A stretch of 64,000 nt of DNA from Burkholderia sp. USMB20 (GTDB taxonomy: Bacteria > Pseudomonadota > Gammaproteobacteria > Burkholderiales > Burkholderiaceae). This document shows, piece after piece, positions 45,033-54,717 of this stretch. How positions within the stretch are numbered: position 1 is the stretch's first letter; the number at the start of each line of letters is the position of its first letter. The position numbers and the translations under genes are program-made. The DNA lies in contig NZ_JTAN02000001.1 of NCBI RefSeq assembly GCF_000949135.2, forward strand, positions 372,001 to 436,000, in the 5' to 3' direction. The notes beneath the pieces were generated by a model. That model saw only the letters and a program-made list of their open reading frames with translations, did not search any database and had not been told where the DNA came from.

Positions 45033-45123
45033 GTGCCGGCGGGGCGGTTCGGTACGTTTGCCGGCTGCTCCGCTCGTGCGGGCATGAGCGTTTGTCGGGG
45101 CTGGGCCGCTTCGACAAACGCGT

Positions 45124-45143
45124 AAGGTGAGAATATTCGGGAG
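45124..45143 (-). repeat. Distal inverted iteron 2
   Basis: AAGGTGAGAATATTCGGGAG, matching the reverse complement of the origin iteron, about 90 bases after tdh. The rest of 45033-45557 shows no gene that I can support. Confidence 0.65.
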
Positions 45144-45557
45144 CTGTGTTTGCGTACCGAACGGCGGCTCGATCATGCTGCCGCGTGTCGCGCAGGCGTG
45201 GAATTCAACGGGCTGCACGTCGTTTCCCGTCAGCGATACGAGGGCGATCGCACTTCGATTCCGCAGCACTCATCGGTGACATGCAATCGCGCATGCACCT
45301 CACCCATCAGCGCCGCTCCGCTGCCCACTCCGTCGCGTCGCTCGGCGCGTGCCTTTCTTCCTGCCCTTCCGTTTTCGCTTGTCGTGCCTGAATAGTGGGC
45401 CCTTGCCGCATCATCGCGTGTCATGGTTTTGCCCTGCGTCAGCGCCAGCACGTCACCACGCAACCCGGTCACAGCCCGGCCTCGAGGCGTGAGCCGATCA
45501 CCGACGTGCGAACTCACCCATCAGCCCGCCAGCTGGCATCGATCGGTGCGCTGCCTG

Positions 45558-45959
45558 CTATTCGATCCGCTCACCGTTCGACCGTCGCGGCTCGAGTTGA
45601 AGACTCAACACGACGAGCCAGCGTTTCGGGCATTGCGGTGCGATCTCGATCAGATCGCCATGCGCACCGGACACCGTCACGAGTCCGTTTTGCGCTGCAT
45701 GCCGATACGCGCGCGATGCGTCCGCCTGAAGCCAGAAGCTGACCAGCGCGCACGTGACGAAGCGGAACAGCAGCAATGTCGCGGCTTCCGGCGTGTCGCC
45801 CAGCAACACGAGCAGGCTGTCGAACGCGAGCGTCAGCATCTGCGTGACCGCGATCGTGATGGCCGTCAGCTTCGCCAGCCCGCGCATGCGCAGTGCTGCC
45901 CGCGTGCGGGCGTGACGTAGTGCGAGCCGCGCGCGATCGTCGTCGCTTTCGTGTCTCAC
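45558..45959 (-). CDS. Small inner-membrane protein of unknown function
   Basis: Protein of 133 residues that begins at a GTG overlapping the stop codon of the upstream acetyltransferase gene (GTGA overlap). Two membrane segments are likely: LAKLTAITIAVTQMLTLAF and TLLLFRFVTCALVSFWL. The last 50 residues are polar. I do not recognise a family. The coupling suggests a role with the acetyltransferase. Confidence 0.6.
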   Translation of the reverse strand: MRHESDDDRARLALRHARTRAALRMRGLAKLTAITIAVTQMLTLAFDSLLVLLGDTPEAATLLLFRFVTCALVSFWLQADASRAYRHAAQNGLVTVSGAHGDLIEIAPQCPKRWLVVLSLQLEPRRSNGERIE

Positions 45960-46594
45960 GACGCCGCTCCGGCGCGCTGCGCGACGTCGATCGATGTCGT
46001 GTCGGATACAGGCATCGGCTCGCCTGCTACGCCAACCGCCTTGCACAGGATCGCGCTGTCGTAGCTGTGTCCTGCAAACCGCATCACGTCGATCAACCGA
46101 AACCCTTCGCGACGATAGAAGTCGACGAGCCGGACAGCCGCATGCGGCGCATCGAGCGCGATGTGCGTCGCGCCACGCGCGGCAGCCCGCCGTTGCGCGA
46201 ACGCGAGCAGCGCACGGCCGATTCCGCGGTCCTGCCAGACCGGATCGACGGCCAGCTGGCCGAGCGTCGCGACGCGTCGGCTGCGATACGGATCGCAACG
46301 CGAATCGGGATCGTGCGGTTGCATCGTGATCGTCGCGACCAGATGCGCGTTGCCGAGCGCGACGAAACACTCGCTGGTGAGTATGCGTTCGCGCGTCGCC
46401 GACGCCGGCTGGTCGACCCCCGGACAGTTGAAGCCCGCGGCGCCGAGTGGCGCGTACGCACGATGCAGCAACGCGGTCAGCGACTCATACGAATCGCTGC
46501 GCGGATCGAAACGCCTTACCACCACGCGGCCGTCGAGCCGCTTCGCATAAGCCGCATAGGCACGCGCGGAGCGTGCGGATTCCGGTCGCTGCAT
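45956..46594 (-). CDS. GNAT-family N-acetyltransferase
   Basis: Acetyltransferase of 212 residues starting MQRPESARSARAY at 46594, preceded by AAGGA. The acetyl-CoA-binding motif A is LAVDPVWQDRGIGRALLAFA (Q-x-x-G-x-G/A pattern), followed by HIALDAPHAAVRLVDFYRRE. The substrate is unknown. Its stop overlaps the start of the small membrane protein gene. It is divergent from a TetR-type regulator. Confidence 0.83.
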   Translation of the reverse strand: MQRPESARSARAYAAYAKRLDGRVVVRRFDPRSDSYESLTALLHRAYAPLGAAGFNCPGVDQPASATRERILTSECFVALGNAHLVATITMQPHDPDSRCDPYRSRRVATLGQLAVDPVWQDRGIGRALLAFAQRRAAARGATHIALDAPHAAVRLVDFYRREGFRLIDVMRFAGHSYDSAILCKAVGVAGEPMPVSDTTSIDVAQRAGAAS

Positions 46595-46760
46595 GATGTC
46601 CTTTCGGCCAGACAGGGTGACCGAAGTGTAGTGAGCCCCCCGCGCCGGCTTCAAGAAAAAATGTCGTAAACGCCGGCTGCAATGCGCCGCTCGCCATCGG
46701 GACCATGCGGCGATCGGCCCTTCCGACGGCAGGGCCTTTTCACGCGGCTGTTGACGAGGG

Positions 46761-46774
46761 AGAACGATCGTTCT
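46761..46774. promoter_or_regulatory. Palindromic operator of the TetR-type regulator
   Basis: AGAACGATCGTTCT is a perfect 14-bp palindrome ending 11 bases before the tetR-type start, where binding would repress the regulator and the gene after it. Confidence 0.6.
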
Positions 46775-46785
46775 ACCGTAAACCC

Positions 46786-47400
46786 ATGAACACACATGAT
46801 GACCTCTCCGGTGAACCGGCCGTTCGCGACCGGCTGCTCGACGCGGCCGAGGCGCTGATCTACTCGGGCGGCATCCACGCCACGGGTGTCGATGCGATCG
46901 TGAAGCGATCCGGTGCCGCGCGAAAGAGCTTTTATTCGCATTTCGAATCGAAGGAGGCGCTGGTCGTGGCCGCGCTCGAGCGCCGTGACGAACGCTGGAT
47001 GCGCTGGTTCGTCGACGCGACGCTGGCGCGGGGCAAGTCGCCGCGTGCGCAGTTGCTCGGCATGTTCGATGTGCTGCGCGACTGGTTCGTGGAACCCGAT
47101 TTTCACGGCTGCGCATTCCTGAACGCGTCCGGTGAAATTGCCGACGCCGACGATCCGGTGCGCATCGTCGCGCGCATGCACAAGGCGCGCTTGCTCGCGT
47201 TCGTGCGCGAGCGGTTCGACGCGTATGCCGACGCAGACGGGATCGAGCGCCGCGGGCTGGCCCGCCTCGCACGTCAATGGCTGGTGCTGATCGACGGCGC
47301 GATTGCCGTGGCGCTCGTCAGCGGCGATGCCGTCGCGGCGCGCGATGCGCGCGCAGCCGCCGAATGCTTGCTCGATACGGTGTCTCGAGCGTCGCGGTAA
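46786..47400 (+). CDS. TetR/AcrR-family regulator
   Basis: Repressor of 204 residues starting MNTHDDLSGEP. The N-terminal DNA-binding domain reads RDRLLDAAEALIYSGGIHAT, then VDAIVKRSGAARKSFYSHFE. The C-terminal part is the variable ligand domain. A perfect palindrome lies just upstream, and a DUF1348 gene follows after 55 bases, so this is probably an autoregulated regulator-enzyme pair. The inducing ligand is unknown. Confidence 0.9.
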   Translation: MNTHDDLSGEPAVRDRLLDAAEALIYSGGIHATGVDAIVKRSGAARKSFYSHFESKEALVVAALERRDERWMRWFVDATLARGKSPRAQLLGMFDVLRDWFVEPDFHGCAFLNASGEIADADDPVRIVARMHKARLLAFVRERFDAYADADGIERRGLARLARQWLVLIDGAIAVALVSGDAVAARDARAAAECLLDTVSRASR

Positions 47401-47454
47401 CGCGTCCCAACCGGCTGCGTTCGTGCGCAGCCCAACCTTGAACAGGAGCATCCC

Positions 47455-47934
47455 ATGTCCGCTTCCCCGGAAGTTCGTCCGCCCGTTCCGCCCTTCACGC
47501 TCGACACGGCGCGCCAGAAAGTGCGCGCCGCGGAGGATGCGTGGAACACGCGCGACCCGCAGCGCGTGTCGCTCGCCTATACGCCGCAGAGCCGGTGGCG
47601 CAATCGCGCGGAGTTCGTGACGGGCCGCGACGAGATCGTCGGCCTGCTGCAGCGGAAATGGACGCGTGAGCTCGACTACCGGCTGATCAAGGAGCTGTGG
47701 GCGTTCGGCGGCAATCGCATCGCGGTGCGATTCGCGTACGAATGGCATGACGACGCCGGCAACTGGTTCCGCTCATACGGAAATGAAAACTGGGAGTTCG
47801 ACGAAAACGGCTTGATGGCGCATCGCCACGCGAGCATCAACGATCTGCCGATTCGCGAAGCGGATCGGCTGTACCACTGGCCGCTCGGCCGCCGTCCGGA
47901 CGATCATCCCGGCCTGTCCGATCTCGGGCTGTGA
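47455..47934 (+). CDS. DUF1348 / nuclear-transport-factor-2-like protein
   Basis: Soluble protein of 159 residues with the cone-shaped SnoaL/NTF2-like fold. Family blocks are [39 protein letters not shown] and [23 protein letters not shown]1348 proteins are widespread and of unknown function; the fold often holds small hydrophobic molecules. An AGGAG precedes the ATG. It is likely co-transcribed with, and controlled by, the TetR regulator upstream. Confidence 0.85.
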   Translation: MSASPEVRPPVPPFTLDTARQKVRAAEDAWNTRDPQRVSLAYTPQSRWRNRAEFVTGRDEIVGLLQRKWTRELDYRLIKELWAFGGNRIAVRFAYEWHDDAGNWFRSYGNENWEFDENGLMAHRHASINDLPIREADRLYHWPLGRRPDDHPGLSDLGL

Positions 47935-47996
47935 CGCAGCACGATGACGACGCGTGAACGCGTTCGATCACGCATCGAGCGTGCCGCCGGTGCTCA

Positions 47997-48045
47997 ACGG
48001 TGAGGAAATTCGGGAGCCGTGTATTGAGGTGAGAGTTTTCGGGAG
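47997..48045 (-). repeat. Distal inverted iterons 3 and 4 (pair)
   Basis: ACGGTGAGGAAATTCGGGAG (47997-48016) and GAGGTGAGAGTTTTCGGGAG (48026-48045) are two tandem copies of the reverse-complemented origin iteron, 29 bases apart. They lie in a 540-base gene-free gap (47935-48474) that otherwise shows no feature I can name. Confidence 0.75.
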
Positions 48046-48474
48046 AAGGAGCGATTCCGTGCGGGACGGTGTGATTCTTCACGTCCCGCGTCTCACCGAT
48101 CAATCTTCGCAGGAAACGGCGCGATTGCGCTGACGGAAGCGCCGTGCGCATTGCAGTGCTCGCGCTTTCGTTGCGTTGCCCGCACGCGAATCGAATGCGA
48201 CATCGACACTGGCGGGATTCGATCGGTGTGTAGCGATGCGCGATGCAACTCACCGCTCGACTTCGACGTGATGCCGGTTACGGCGATGGATCGACACGTG
48301 ACCGTGCGTGTCACCGCATCGCGTTGCTCACCGTTCGAAATCGACATCGATACCGACACGCGCGCATCCAGGCCCGCGCATCGGAATCAACCAGGGTGCG
48401 CGGCAGCCGGTCGTGTTGCTCACCCCTGAACACGCATCCATCGACCACCTGCGCGCACCCTGCGCATCGTTCCG

Positions 48475-49560
48475 TCAGCCGGCGATCCGCGCCGCGATCG
48501 CTTCACCCACTTCCTGCGTCCCTGCCTGGCCGCCGAGATCGCGCGTGCGCGGCCCGGTGCGCAGCACGTCCTCGATCGCCGCGACGATCGCATCGTGCGC
48601 TTCGCGTTCGCGGCCCGCGCCGTTGCCGAGGAAGTCGAGCATCATCGCCGCCGACCAGATCATCGCGATCGGGTTCGCGACGTACTGGCCCGCGATGTCC
48701 GGCGCGGAGCCGTGCACCGGTTCGAACAGCGACGGAAACGTGCGATCCGGGTTCAGGTTCGCCGACGGCGCGATGCCGATCGTGCCCGTGCAGGCCGGCC
48801 CGAGGTCGGACAGGATGTCGCCGAACAGGTTCGACGCGACCACGACGTCGAAGCGGTCGGGCTGCAGCACGAAGCGCGCGCACAGGATGTCGATGTGCTG
48901 CTTGTCGACGGCGATCTCGGGATAGCGCTCGCCCATCTCGGCCGCGCGCGCGTCCCACCACGGCATGCTGATCGCGATGCCGTTGCTCTTCGTCGCGACG
49001 GTCAGGCGCTTCGCGCGGCGCTGCGCGAGCTCGAACGCGAACTTCAGCACGCGCTCGGTGCCGTGACGCGTGAAGATCGACTGCTGCATGACCACTTCGC
49101 GCTCGGTGCCTTCGAACATCGTGCCGCCGACCGACGAATATTCGCCTTCGGTGTTCTCGCGCACGATCATGAAGTCGATGTCGCCCGCGTTGCGGCCGGC
49201 GAGCGGCGACGGCACGCCGTCGAACAGGCGCGCGGGCCGCAGGTTGATGTACTGGTCGAACTCGCGGCGGAATTTCAGCAGCGAACCCCACAGCGAAATG
49301 TGGTCGGGCACCGTCGCGGGCCAGCCGACCGCACCGAACAGGATCGCGTCCATGTCCGACAGCTGTGCCTTCCAGTCGTCCGGCATCATCTTGCCGTGCT
49401 GCGCGTAGTAGTCGCAGCTCGCCCAGTCGATCTGTTCGAACTGGAAACGGATGCCGAAGCGCGCCGTCACGGCGTCGAGCGCGCGCAGGCCCTCGGGCAT
49501 CACTTCACGGCCGATGCCGTCACCGGGGATGACGGCAATCCTGTACGTCTTGTCGCTCAT
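48475..49560 (-). CDS. ttuC: Tartrate dehydrogenase/decarboxylase or D-malate dehydrogenase
   Basis: Isocitrate/isopropylmalate-dehydrogenase-family enzyme of 361 residues. The N-terminal RIAVIPGDGIGREVMPEGL, the substrate loop LKFRREFDQYINLRPARLF, IVRENTEGEYSSVGG and the metal site NLFGDILSDLGPACTG are all present. The pattern is that of the TtuC/DmlA branch, which oxidises tartrate or D-malate, rather than LeuB, because leu genes are absent. A divergent LysR regulator, as for dmlA/dmlR, supports this. Confidence 0.85.
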   Translation of the reverse strand: MSDKTYRIAVIPGDGIGREVMPEGLRALDAVTARFGIRFQFEQIDWASCDYYAQHGKMMPDDWKAQLSDMDAILFGAVGWPATVPDHISLWGSLLKFRREFDQYINLRPARLFDGVPSPLAGRNAGDIDFMIVRENTEGEYSSVGGTMFEGTEREVVMQQSIFTRHGTERVLKFAFELAQRRAKRLTVATKSNGIAISMPWWDARAAEMGERYPEIAVDKQHIDILCARFVLQPDRFDVVVASNLFGDILSDLGPACTGTIGIAPSANLNPDRTFPSLFEPVHGSAPDIAGQYVANPIAMIWSAAMMLDFLGNGAGREREAHDAIVAAIEDVLRTGPRTRDLGGQAGTQEVGEAIAARIAG

Positions 49561-49677
49561 GCAAGCCTCCTTGGCTGTTCGGGCCGCCGGCAGCGTGCGC
49601 AGCGGAACGTGACGCCATTTTATTTATTTCCATTCAGATTAAAATCGTGCGAAAGGTTAATCGACTTTCCACGAATC

Positions 49678-50601
49678 GTGAACAAATCGCCGAATCTCGA
49701 CGACCTGCGCGTCTTCAGCCTGGTCGTCCGCCTGACGAGCTTCAGCGCGGCCGCCGAGCAGCTCGCGGTGTCGCCCGCGTACGTGAGCAAGCGCATCGCG
49801 CTGCTCGAGGCGCAGCTCGGCACGCGGCTGCTGCATCGGTCGACGCGCCGCGTGACGGTCACCGAGGCCGGCGAACGCGTGTTCGCGCGTGCCGAGAAGA
49901 TTCTCGACGACGTCGATCATCTCGTCGAGGACGTCTCGACCACACGCACGGTGCCGCGCGGCACGCTGCGCATTTCGAGCAGCTTCGGCTTCGGCCGCCA
50001 TGTCGTCGCGCCGGCGTTGCTCGACTTCTCCGCGCGCTATCCGCAGCTGAACGTGCGGCTCGATCTGTTCGACCGGCTCGTCGACGTCGCGGGCGAAGGC
50101 TACGACCTCGACGTGCGCATCGGCGACGAGATCGCCGATCACCTGATCGCGCGCCGCCTTGCCGCGAACTACCGCGTGCTGTGTGCGTCGCCCGACTATC
50201 TCGCACGACGCGGCACGCCGCGCACGCTCGCGGATCTCGCGTCGCACGACTGCCTCGCGATCAAGGAGCGCGACCATCCGCTCGGCGTGTGGCGGCTGAA
50301 CCTGCGCGGAGAAACGGCAACGGTGAAGGTCGGCGGCGCGCTGTCGACGAACCACGGCGAGGTGGCCGTGCAATGGGCGCTGGCCGGGCGCGGGATCGTG
50401 CTGCGCTCGATCTGGGAGGCGGGGCCGCTGATCGAACGCGGCGCGCTGCGGCGCGTGCTGCCGGACGTGATTCAGCCGGCGAACATCTGGGCGGTCTATC
50501 CGGAACGCGTCGCGGCTTCGGCGAAGGTGCGCGTGTGCGTCGATTTTCTGGCGGAGGCGCTCGCCCGGTTGAATGCCGCGGCGAGCGACGATGCGGGCTG
50601 A
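49678..50601 (+). CDS. LysR-family regulator, divergent from the tartrate/malate dehydrogenase
   Basis: LysR-type regulator of 307 residues. The winged helix covers residues 1-65 (NLDDLRVFSLVVRLTSFSAA, SPAYVSKRIALLEAQLG) and the ligand-binding domain follows. The start is the GTG at 49678. The subfamily resembles DmlR. It is transcribed away from the dehydrogenase gene with a 117-base gap that should carry the shared operator. Confidence 0.88.
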   Translation: MNKSPNLDDLRVFSLVVRLTSFSAAAEQLAVSPAYVSKRIALLEAQLGTRLLHRSTRRVTVTEAGERVFARAEKILDDVDHLVEDVSTTRTVPRGTLRISSSFGFGRHVVAPALLDFSARYPQLNVRLDLFDRLVDVAGEGYDLDVRIGDEIADHLIARRLAANYRVLCASPDYLARRGTPRTLADLASHDCLAIKERDHPLGVWRLNLRGETATVKVGGALSTNHGEVAVQWALAGRGIVLRSIWEAGPLIERGALRRVLPDVIQPANIWAVYPERVAASAKVRVCVDFLAEALARLNAAASDDAG

Positions 50602-50610
50602 AATCGGCGA

Positions 50611-50630
50611 AAGGTGAGCTTTTACGGGGG
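50611..50630 (-). repeat. Distal inverted iteron 5
   Basis: AAGGTGAGCTTTTACGGGGG, directly after the LysR gene. It belongs to the TTTACGGG subtype, which also occurs at 38663 in the origin and at 56509-56550. Confidence 0.7.
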
Positions 50631-50749
50631 CATGTCTGCGACGTCGGCACATGCCCGTTTTGGGCGTGCCATCGCGTCATGGGCCGACACGACGCAACAG
50701 GCAGCGATACGTCGATGGCCGCGAGGCACGCGCCCGACCGACGATGATG

Positions 50750-50830
50750 CCCGCACCCGCACCCGCACCCGCACCCGCACCCGCACCCGCACCCGCACCC
50801 GCACCCGCACCCGCACCCGCACCCGCACCC
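50750..50830. repeat. Hexanucleotide repeat (CCCGCA)x13.5
   Basis: Perfect tandem array of CCCGCA, 81 bases, in the gap between the LysR gene and argC, followed by a 13-base repeat around GGCTCACACCCGC. It ends about 45 bases beyond the argC stop. Length variation between strains is likely. Confidence 0.95.
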
Positions 50831-50874
50831 AAACCGCGGCTCACACCCGCGGCTCACACCCGCGGCTCCGGCGT

Positions 50875-51822
50875 TCAAGCCGCTTGCGCAGCGCTCGCCG
50901 CGCCGAGCATCAGGTCGAGATTCTGCACGGCCGCGCCGGATGCCCCTTTGCCGAGATTGTCGAACACGGCGGACAGCAGCACCTGACCGTGATCGTCATT
51001 GACGAACACGCTCAGCCGCAGGTCGTTCGTACCGTTCAGCGCCTGCGGATCGAGATGCGTGATCGTGCGCGTATCCGCGAGCGGCGTGACCTCGACATGG
51101 CGTGCGCCGGCGTAATGGTGCGCGAGACACGTGTGCAGCAACTCACCAGTCACGCCGGCCGGAAGAAGGCGCAGCTCGATCGGCACCGTCAGCACGATGC
51201 CCTGCCGATAGGCGCCGTAAGCCGGCACGAACAGCGGACGATGCGCGAGCCCGGCATGCAGCTGGATCTCGGGCGCATGCTTGTGCGCGAGCGCGAGGCC
51301 GTAGACCTGCAGCGGTTTCGCGCGCGCGGCGTCGTTCGATTCGAATGCGTCGACGGCGGCGCGGCCGCCGCCCGAGTAACCGGACACCGCATGGATGCTC
51401 ACCGGGTAGTCGCGCGGCAGCAGGCCGGCCTGTTGCAGCGGCCGCAGCAGCCCGACCGCGCCTGTCGGATAGCAGCCCGGATTGGTGACGCGCCGTGCAC
51501 GTGCGATGGTCTGCGCGTGCCCGTCGGCCGTCTCGGGGAAACCGTAGACCCATTCCGGTTCGGTGCGATGGGCCGAGCTCGCATCGATCACGCGTACCGC
51601 CGGATTCCGGATGAAGCCGACCGCTTCGCGCGCGGCGGCGTCGGGCAGGCACAGAATCGCGATATCGCACGCGTTGATCGCTTCGCCGCGCCGCGCGGGG
51701 TCCTTGCGCTCGGCATCCGGCAGCGTGACGAGCCGCAGGTCGGTGCGATCCCGCAGGCGCTCGTGGATCTGCAGTCCGGTCGTACCTTGGTCGCCGTCGA
51801 TATAGACAGTAGGGAGGCTCAT
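50875..51822 (-). CDS. argC: N-acetyl-gamma-glutamyl-phosphate reductase, short type
   Basis: Arginine-pathway enzyme of 315 residues that reduces N-acetylglutamyl phosphate to the semialdehyde. The NADP-binding start is [19 protein letters not shown], and the catalytic Cys is in [13 protein letters not shown]; the family block [15 protein letters not shown] is complete. The length fits the shorter type 2 enzymes. ATG 51822 (MSLPTVYI) begins the conserved part. No other arg gene is near; it is divergent from a LysR regulator, so it may be a paralogue under separate control. Confidence 0.92.
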   Translation of the reverse strand: MSLPTVYIDGDQGTTGLQIHERLRDRTDLRLVTLPDAERKDPARRGEAINACDIAILCLPDAAAREAVGFIRNPAVRVIDASSAHRTEPEWVYGFPETADGHAQTIARARRVTNPGCYPTGAVGLLRPLQQAGLLPRDYPVSIHAVSGYSGGGRAAVDAFESNDAARAKPLQVYGLALAHKHAPEIQLHAGLAHRPLFVPAYGAYRQGIVLTVPIELRLLPAGVTGELLHTCLAHHYAGARHVEVTPLADTRTITHLDPQALNGTNDLRLSVFVNDDHGQVLLSAVFDNLGKGASGAAVQNLDLMLGAASAAQAA

Positions 51823-51884
51823 GATGGTCGCGTTCCTCGTTTCGGGCATCGGGAAAGCCGTATCGTCCATCGAACGCCTAGAAT

Positions 51885-51928
51885 AGGAAAAGTTGAATTT
51901 CCTGATGACCGGATTCAGTTTTCCTGAA
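51885..51928. promoter_or_regulatory. Two inverted repeats between argC and the LysR gene
   Basis: AGGAAA-AGTTGAA-TTTCCT (51885-51903) and TTCAG-TTTTC-CTGAA (51914-51928) lie in the divergent promoter region just before the LysR start. They are the likely binding sites of that regulator. Confidence 0.5.
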
Positions 51929-51940
51929 CGAGAGGTGGGC

Positions 51941-52825
51941 ATGCGCGAGATCAGTCTGGACCGGCTGCGTACGCTGGTCGCAATCGCCGACCAGGGATCC
52001 TTCGTGGCCGCCGCGCAGCTGCTGCATCTTGCGCCGCCGACGGTCAGCCTTCATGTCGCCGAACTCGAAAGCCGCATCGGTGCGCCATTGCTGTCGCGCA
52101 CGCGCGGCAACGTGCAGCCGTCGACGATCGGTGCGGTGCTGGTGGAGCGGGCGCGCCGTCTGCTGGCCGAGGTCGAGTCGACCCTCGACGACGTGGAACG
52201 GCAGGTGCAGGGCCTGACCGGGCGGGTGCGCCTCGGCGCGTCGACCGGGGCGATCGCCCATCTGCTGCCGCAGGCGGTGGCCCGGCTGCGCGAGCAGCAT
52301 CCGGACATCGATGTCCAGATCGCGGTGCTCACGTCGCACGACACACTGGCGCGGCTTGCGCAGGGCTCGCTCGACGTCGGGCTGGTCGCCCTGCCGCAGG
52401 CGGCGGTCGCGGGGTTGTCCATCCGCGCGTGGCGGCGCGATCCGGTGCTGGCCTTTCTGCCCGCGGACTGGCGGCTGCCGGCACGCGTGACGCCGGCCTA
52501 TCTGGCCGCGCGCCCGCTGATTCTCAACGATGCGACCACCCGCCTGTCGCGGCTCACGACGGAATGGTTCGCGCTCGGCGGCCACCGGCCCGAGCCGCGC
52601 ATCGAACTCAACTACAACGATGCGATCAAGAGCCTGGTCGCCGCGGGTTACGGCGCGACGCTACTGCCGCACGAGGCGGGCGCCCCGTTGCCCGACCCAC
52701 GCATCGTCATGCGGCCGCTGCGTCCGGCGTTGTGGCGCGAACTGGGCATCGCGCATCGGGCCGGCCCGGTCGAGCGGTCGACCCAGCACGTGCTCGACGC
52801 GTTGTGGGCGCTCGGCGCGCGCTAG
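51941..52825 (+). CDS. LysR-family regulator, divergent from argC
   Basis: LysR-type regulator of 294 residues starting [14 protein letters not shown], with AGAGG upstream. Helix-turn-helix: [20 protein letters not shown] and [15 protein letters not shown]. The ligand domain contains [20 protein letters not shown] and a hinge typical of the family. The shared gap with argC holds two inverted repeats, which suggests control of argC and itself. Confidence 0.88.
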   Translation: MREISLDRLRTLVAIADQGSFVAAAQLLHLAPPTVSLHVAELESRIGAPLLSRTRGNVQPSTIGAVLVERARRLLAEVESTLDDVERQVQGLTGRVRLGASTGAIAHLLPQAVARLREQHPDIDVQIAVLTSHDTLARLAQGSLDVGLVALPQAAVAGLSIRAWRRDPVLAFLPADWRLPARVTPAYLAARPLILNDATTRLSRLTTEWFALGGHRPEPRIELNYNDAIKSLVAAGYGATLLPHEAGAPLPDPRIVMRPLRPALWRELGIAHRAGPVERSTQHVLDALWALGAR

Positions 52826-52851
52826 GGCGCTCAGGGAACCGCGCCGCCGTC

Positions 52852-53316
52852 CTACAGCCGGTTGTCCTTCGCGAGCATCAGCACGCGCGCCCAGCGCTGC
52901 GCATCGCGCTTGTCCATCATCGGCAGTTTCCATTCGCCGCGCACCGCGTCGCGCACGCGCACGACGAGATGCCAGCGGCCGCCGATCGGCGCCGCCTCGC
53001 AGCCGTCGAGCTGCGACAACGTATAGCGGCCGTCCGCGCCGTCGTGCGACAGCCACAGCAGCCCCTGCGTCGCGGACACGCGCAGCTCGCCCCACGCGCG
53101 ATGCACGATGTGGGTCCAGCCTTGTTCCTTCGTGTTCGGTGCGATGTCGCGGCGGCGCTTGATCCACCATGCGATCAGCGCGATCAGGATCGCGGCGGCG
53201 AGCACGGCGGCCGCGTTCGCGACCGGCTGGCCGAACTGCGCGGCGATGACGTGAAACAGGTGGACGGCGCCCCATCCCAGGGCGATGAGCGCGAACAGCG
53301 CAATGAAGATCGGCAT
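52852..53316 (-). CDS. Hypothetical membrane-anchored protein
   Basis: Protein of 154 residues with two N-terminal membrane segments (PIFIALFALIALGWGAVHLF and AAAVLAAAILIALIAWWI) and a soluble C-terminal domain of about 95 residues containing GLLWLSHDGADGRYTLSQLD. The family is not recognised. It follows the patatin-like gene on the same strand after about 60 bases and may be the last gene of that run. Confidence 0.65.
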   Translation of the reverse strand: MPIFIALFALIALGWGAVHLFHVIAAQFGQPVANAAAVLAAAILIALIAWWIKRRRDIAPNTKEQGWTHIVHRAWGELRVSATQGLLWLSHDGADGRYTLSQLDGCEAAPIGGRWHLVVRVRDAVRGEWKLPMMDKRDAQRWARVLMLAKDNRL

Positions 53317-53376
53317 GTCGAATCGGAACAAAGGACGGACCGGCGCAGCCTGCGCGCCGGTCCGTCGCATACGGCA

Positions 53377-54594
53377 TCACCGGCGGCGGTGAATGTCGTG
53401 CGTGACGAAGCCCGCGTCGTTGGTGGGCAGCGCGAGGCCGTCCTTGACCGCGAGCGTCTTGCGGATGTCGTCGAGACCCGCGCACCAGTGGTCGCGCATC
53501 GTCGACAGACCGAACTGATAGTCCTTGTAGTGGTGCTCGTACGCCTTCTGCTGATAGATCAGGTGCTGGATGTTGTATTTCTTCCCGCTCGACATCGCTT
53601 CGGCCTCGATGCACCACGGGTCGTTCTTGCGCTGCTCTTCCGGCACCTGCTCGAGCACGTGGCGCAGCACGTTGCGGTAGCGCTGTTCGCGCTGCAGCGT
53701 ATCGGTGACGAAACGCGTGCGGCTCGAATACTGCACGTCCTTCGTGCGTTCCGCGACGTCGGCCATCGTGCGCGGCAGCGGCCCGCGCGCGCTCCACAGA
53801 TCGACCTGGAACGCGAGCGTGTCGCGCCGCGGACGCGCGCGCAGCACTTCCATCAGCGGCGTGTTCGACACGACGCCGCCGTCCCAGTAATACTCGCCGT
53901 CGATTTCGACCGGCGGAAACGCGGGCGGCAGTGCGCCGGACGCCATGAAGTGCTCGGGTTCGAGGCGGATGCGCGAGTTGTCGAAGTACACGAAGTTGCC
54001 GGTGCCGACGTTGACCGCGCCGACCGACACGCGCGTCTCGCCCGAGTTGATCCGGTCGAAATCGCACAGCTTGAGCAGCGTCGCGCGCAGTGCCGACGTG
54101 TCGTACCAGCTGATCTTTTCCGGATGATCGGACACGCCCGGCAGCGGCGGCGGGAAGCGCGGCGAGAAGAAGCCCTGCTGGCCCTGCATCATCGCGCTTG
54201 CGGCCTGCGATGCGGTGAAGAACGTGCGGACCTGGTCGATGCTGTTGAACAGCGCGAATTCGAACGCGGCCGGAATCGCGGGAAAGAACGCCGGCTGGCA
54301 GATCGTTTCCCAGAATTGGCGCAGCCGCTCGACGCGATGTTCGGGTGCATTGCCGGCGATCAGCGCGGTGTTGAGCGCGCCGATCGAGATGCCTGCGATC
54401 CAGTCGAGCGGAACGCCCGCTTCGTGCAGCCCTTCGAACACGCCGGCCTGATACGCGCCGAGCGCGCCGCCGCCCTGCAGGACGAGCGCGATGGTTTCGT
54501 ACGGCAGCGACCGCGCAGCGGCCGGCGCGCCGGCTTCGTGATGCAGGTCCGCCGCATCGACGGCCTGCTTTTCTGTACGCGCGTGCGGTTTCAT
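53377..54594 (-). CDS. Patatin-like phospholipase
   Basis: Patatin-family lipid hydrolase of 405 residues. The oxyanion loop GGGALGAYQAGVFEG, the nucleophile GxSxG as GISIGALNTALIAG and the catalytic Asp in YYWDGGVVSNTPLME are all present. The long C-terminal extension (DUF3734 type) is typical of proteins linked to polyhydroxybutyrate metabolism. It is downstream of bdhA and adc on the same strand, which points to use in PHB or lipid turnover. Confidence 0.9.
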   Translation of the reverse strand: MKPHARTEKQAVDAADLHHEAGAPAAARSLPYETIALVLQGGGALGAYQAGVFEGLHEAGVPLDWIAGISIGALNTALIAGNAPEHRVERLRQFWETICQPAFFPAIPAAFEFALFNSIDQVRTFFTASQAASAMMQGQQGFFSPRFPPPLPGVSDHPEKISWYDTSALRATLLKLCDFDRINSGETRVSVGAVNVGTGNFVYFDNSRIRLEPEHFMASGALPPAFPPVEIDGEYYWDGGVVSNTPLMEVLRARPRRDTLAFQVDLWSARGPLPRTMADVAERTKDVQYSSRTRFVTDTLQREQRYRNVLRHVLEQVPEEQRKNDPWCIEAEAMSSGKKYNIQHLIYQQKAYEHHYKDYQFGLSTMRDHWCAGLDDIRKTLAVKDGLALPTNDAGFVTHDIHRRR

Positions 54595-54717
54595 CAGTTG
54601 CTCCGAGAAATCCCGCCGTGGACGGCGGAGATGGATGGCGTGGCGTCGACCGACGGCACGCCGTCCTTGGTATGGATGGTGGTGTGGAAGTCGCCTCCCG
54701 TTACAGAGGCGAGGACC

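Noticed and set aside
45146-45742. Short plus-strand frames after tdh
   Set aside because: No ribosome sites, Arg/Ser/Pro-rich, overlapping each other in several frames; not supported as genes.
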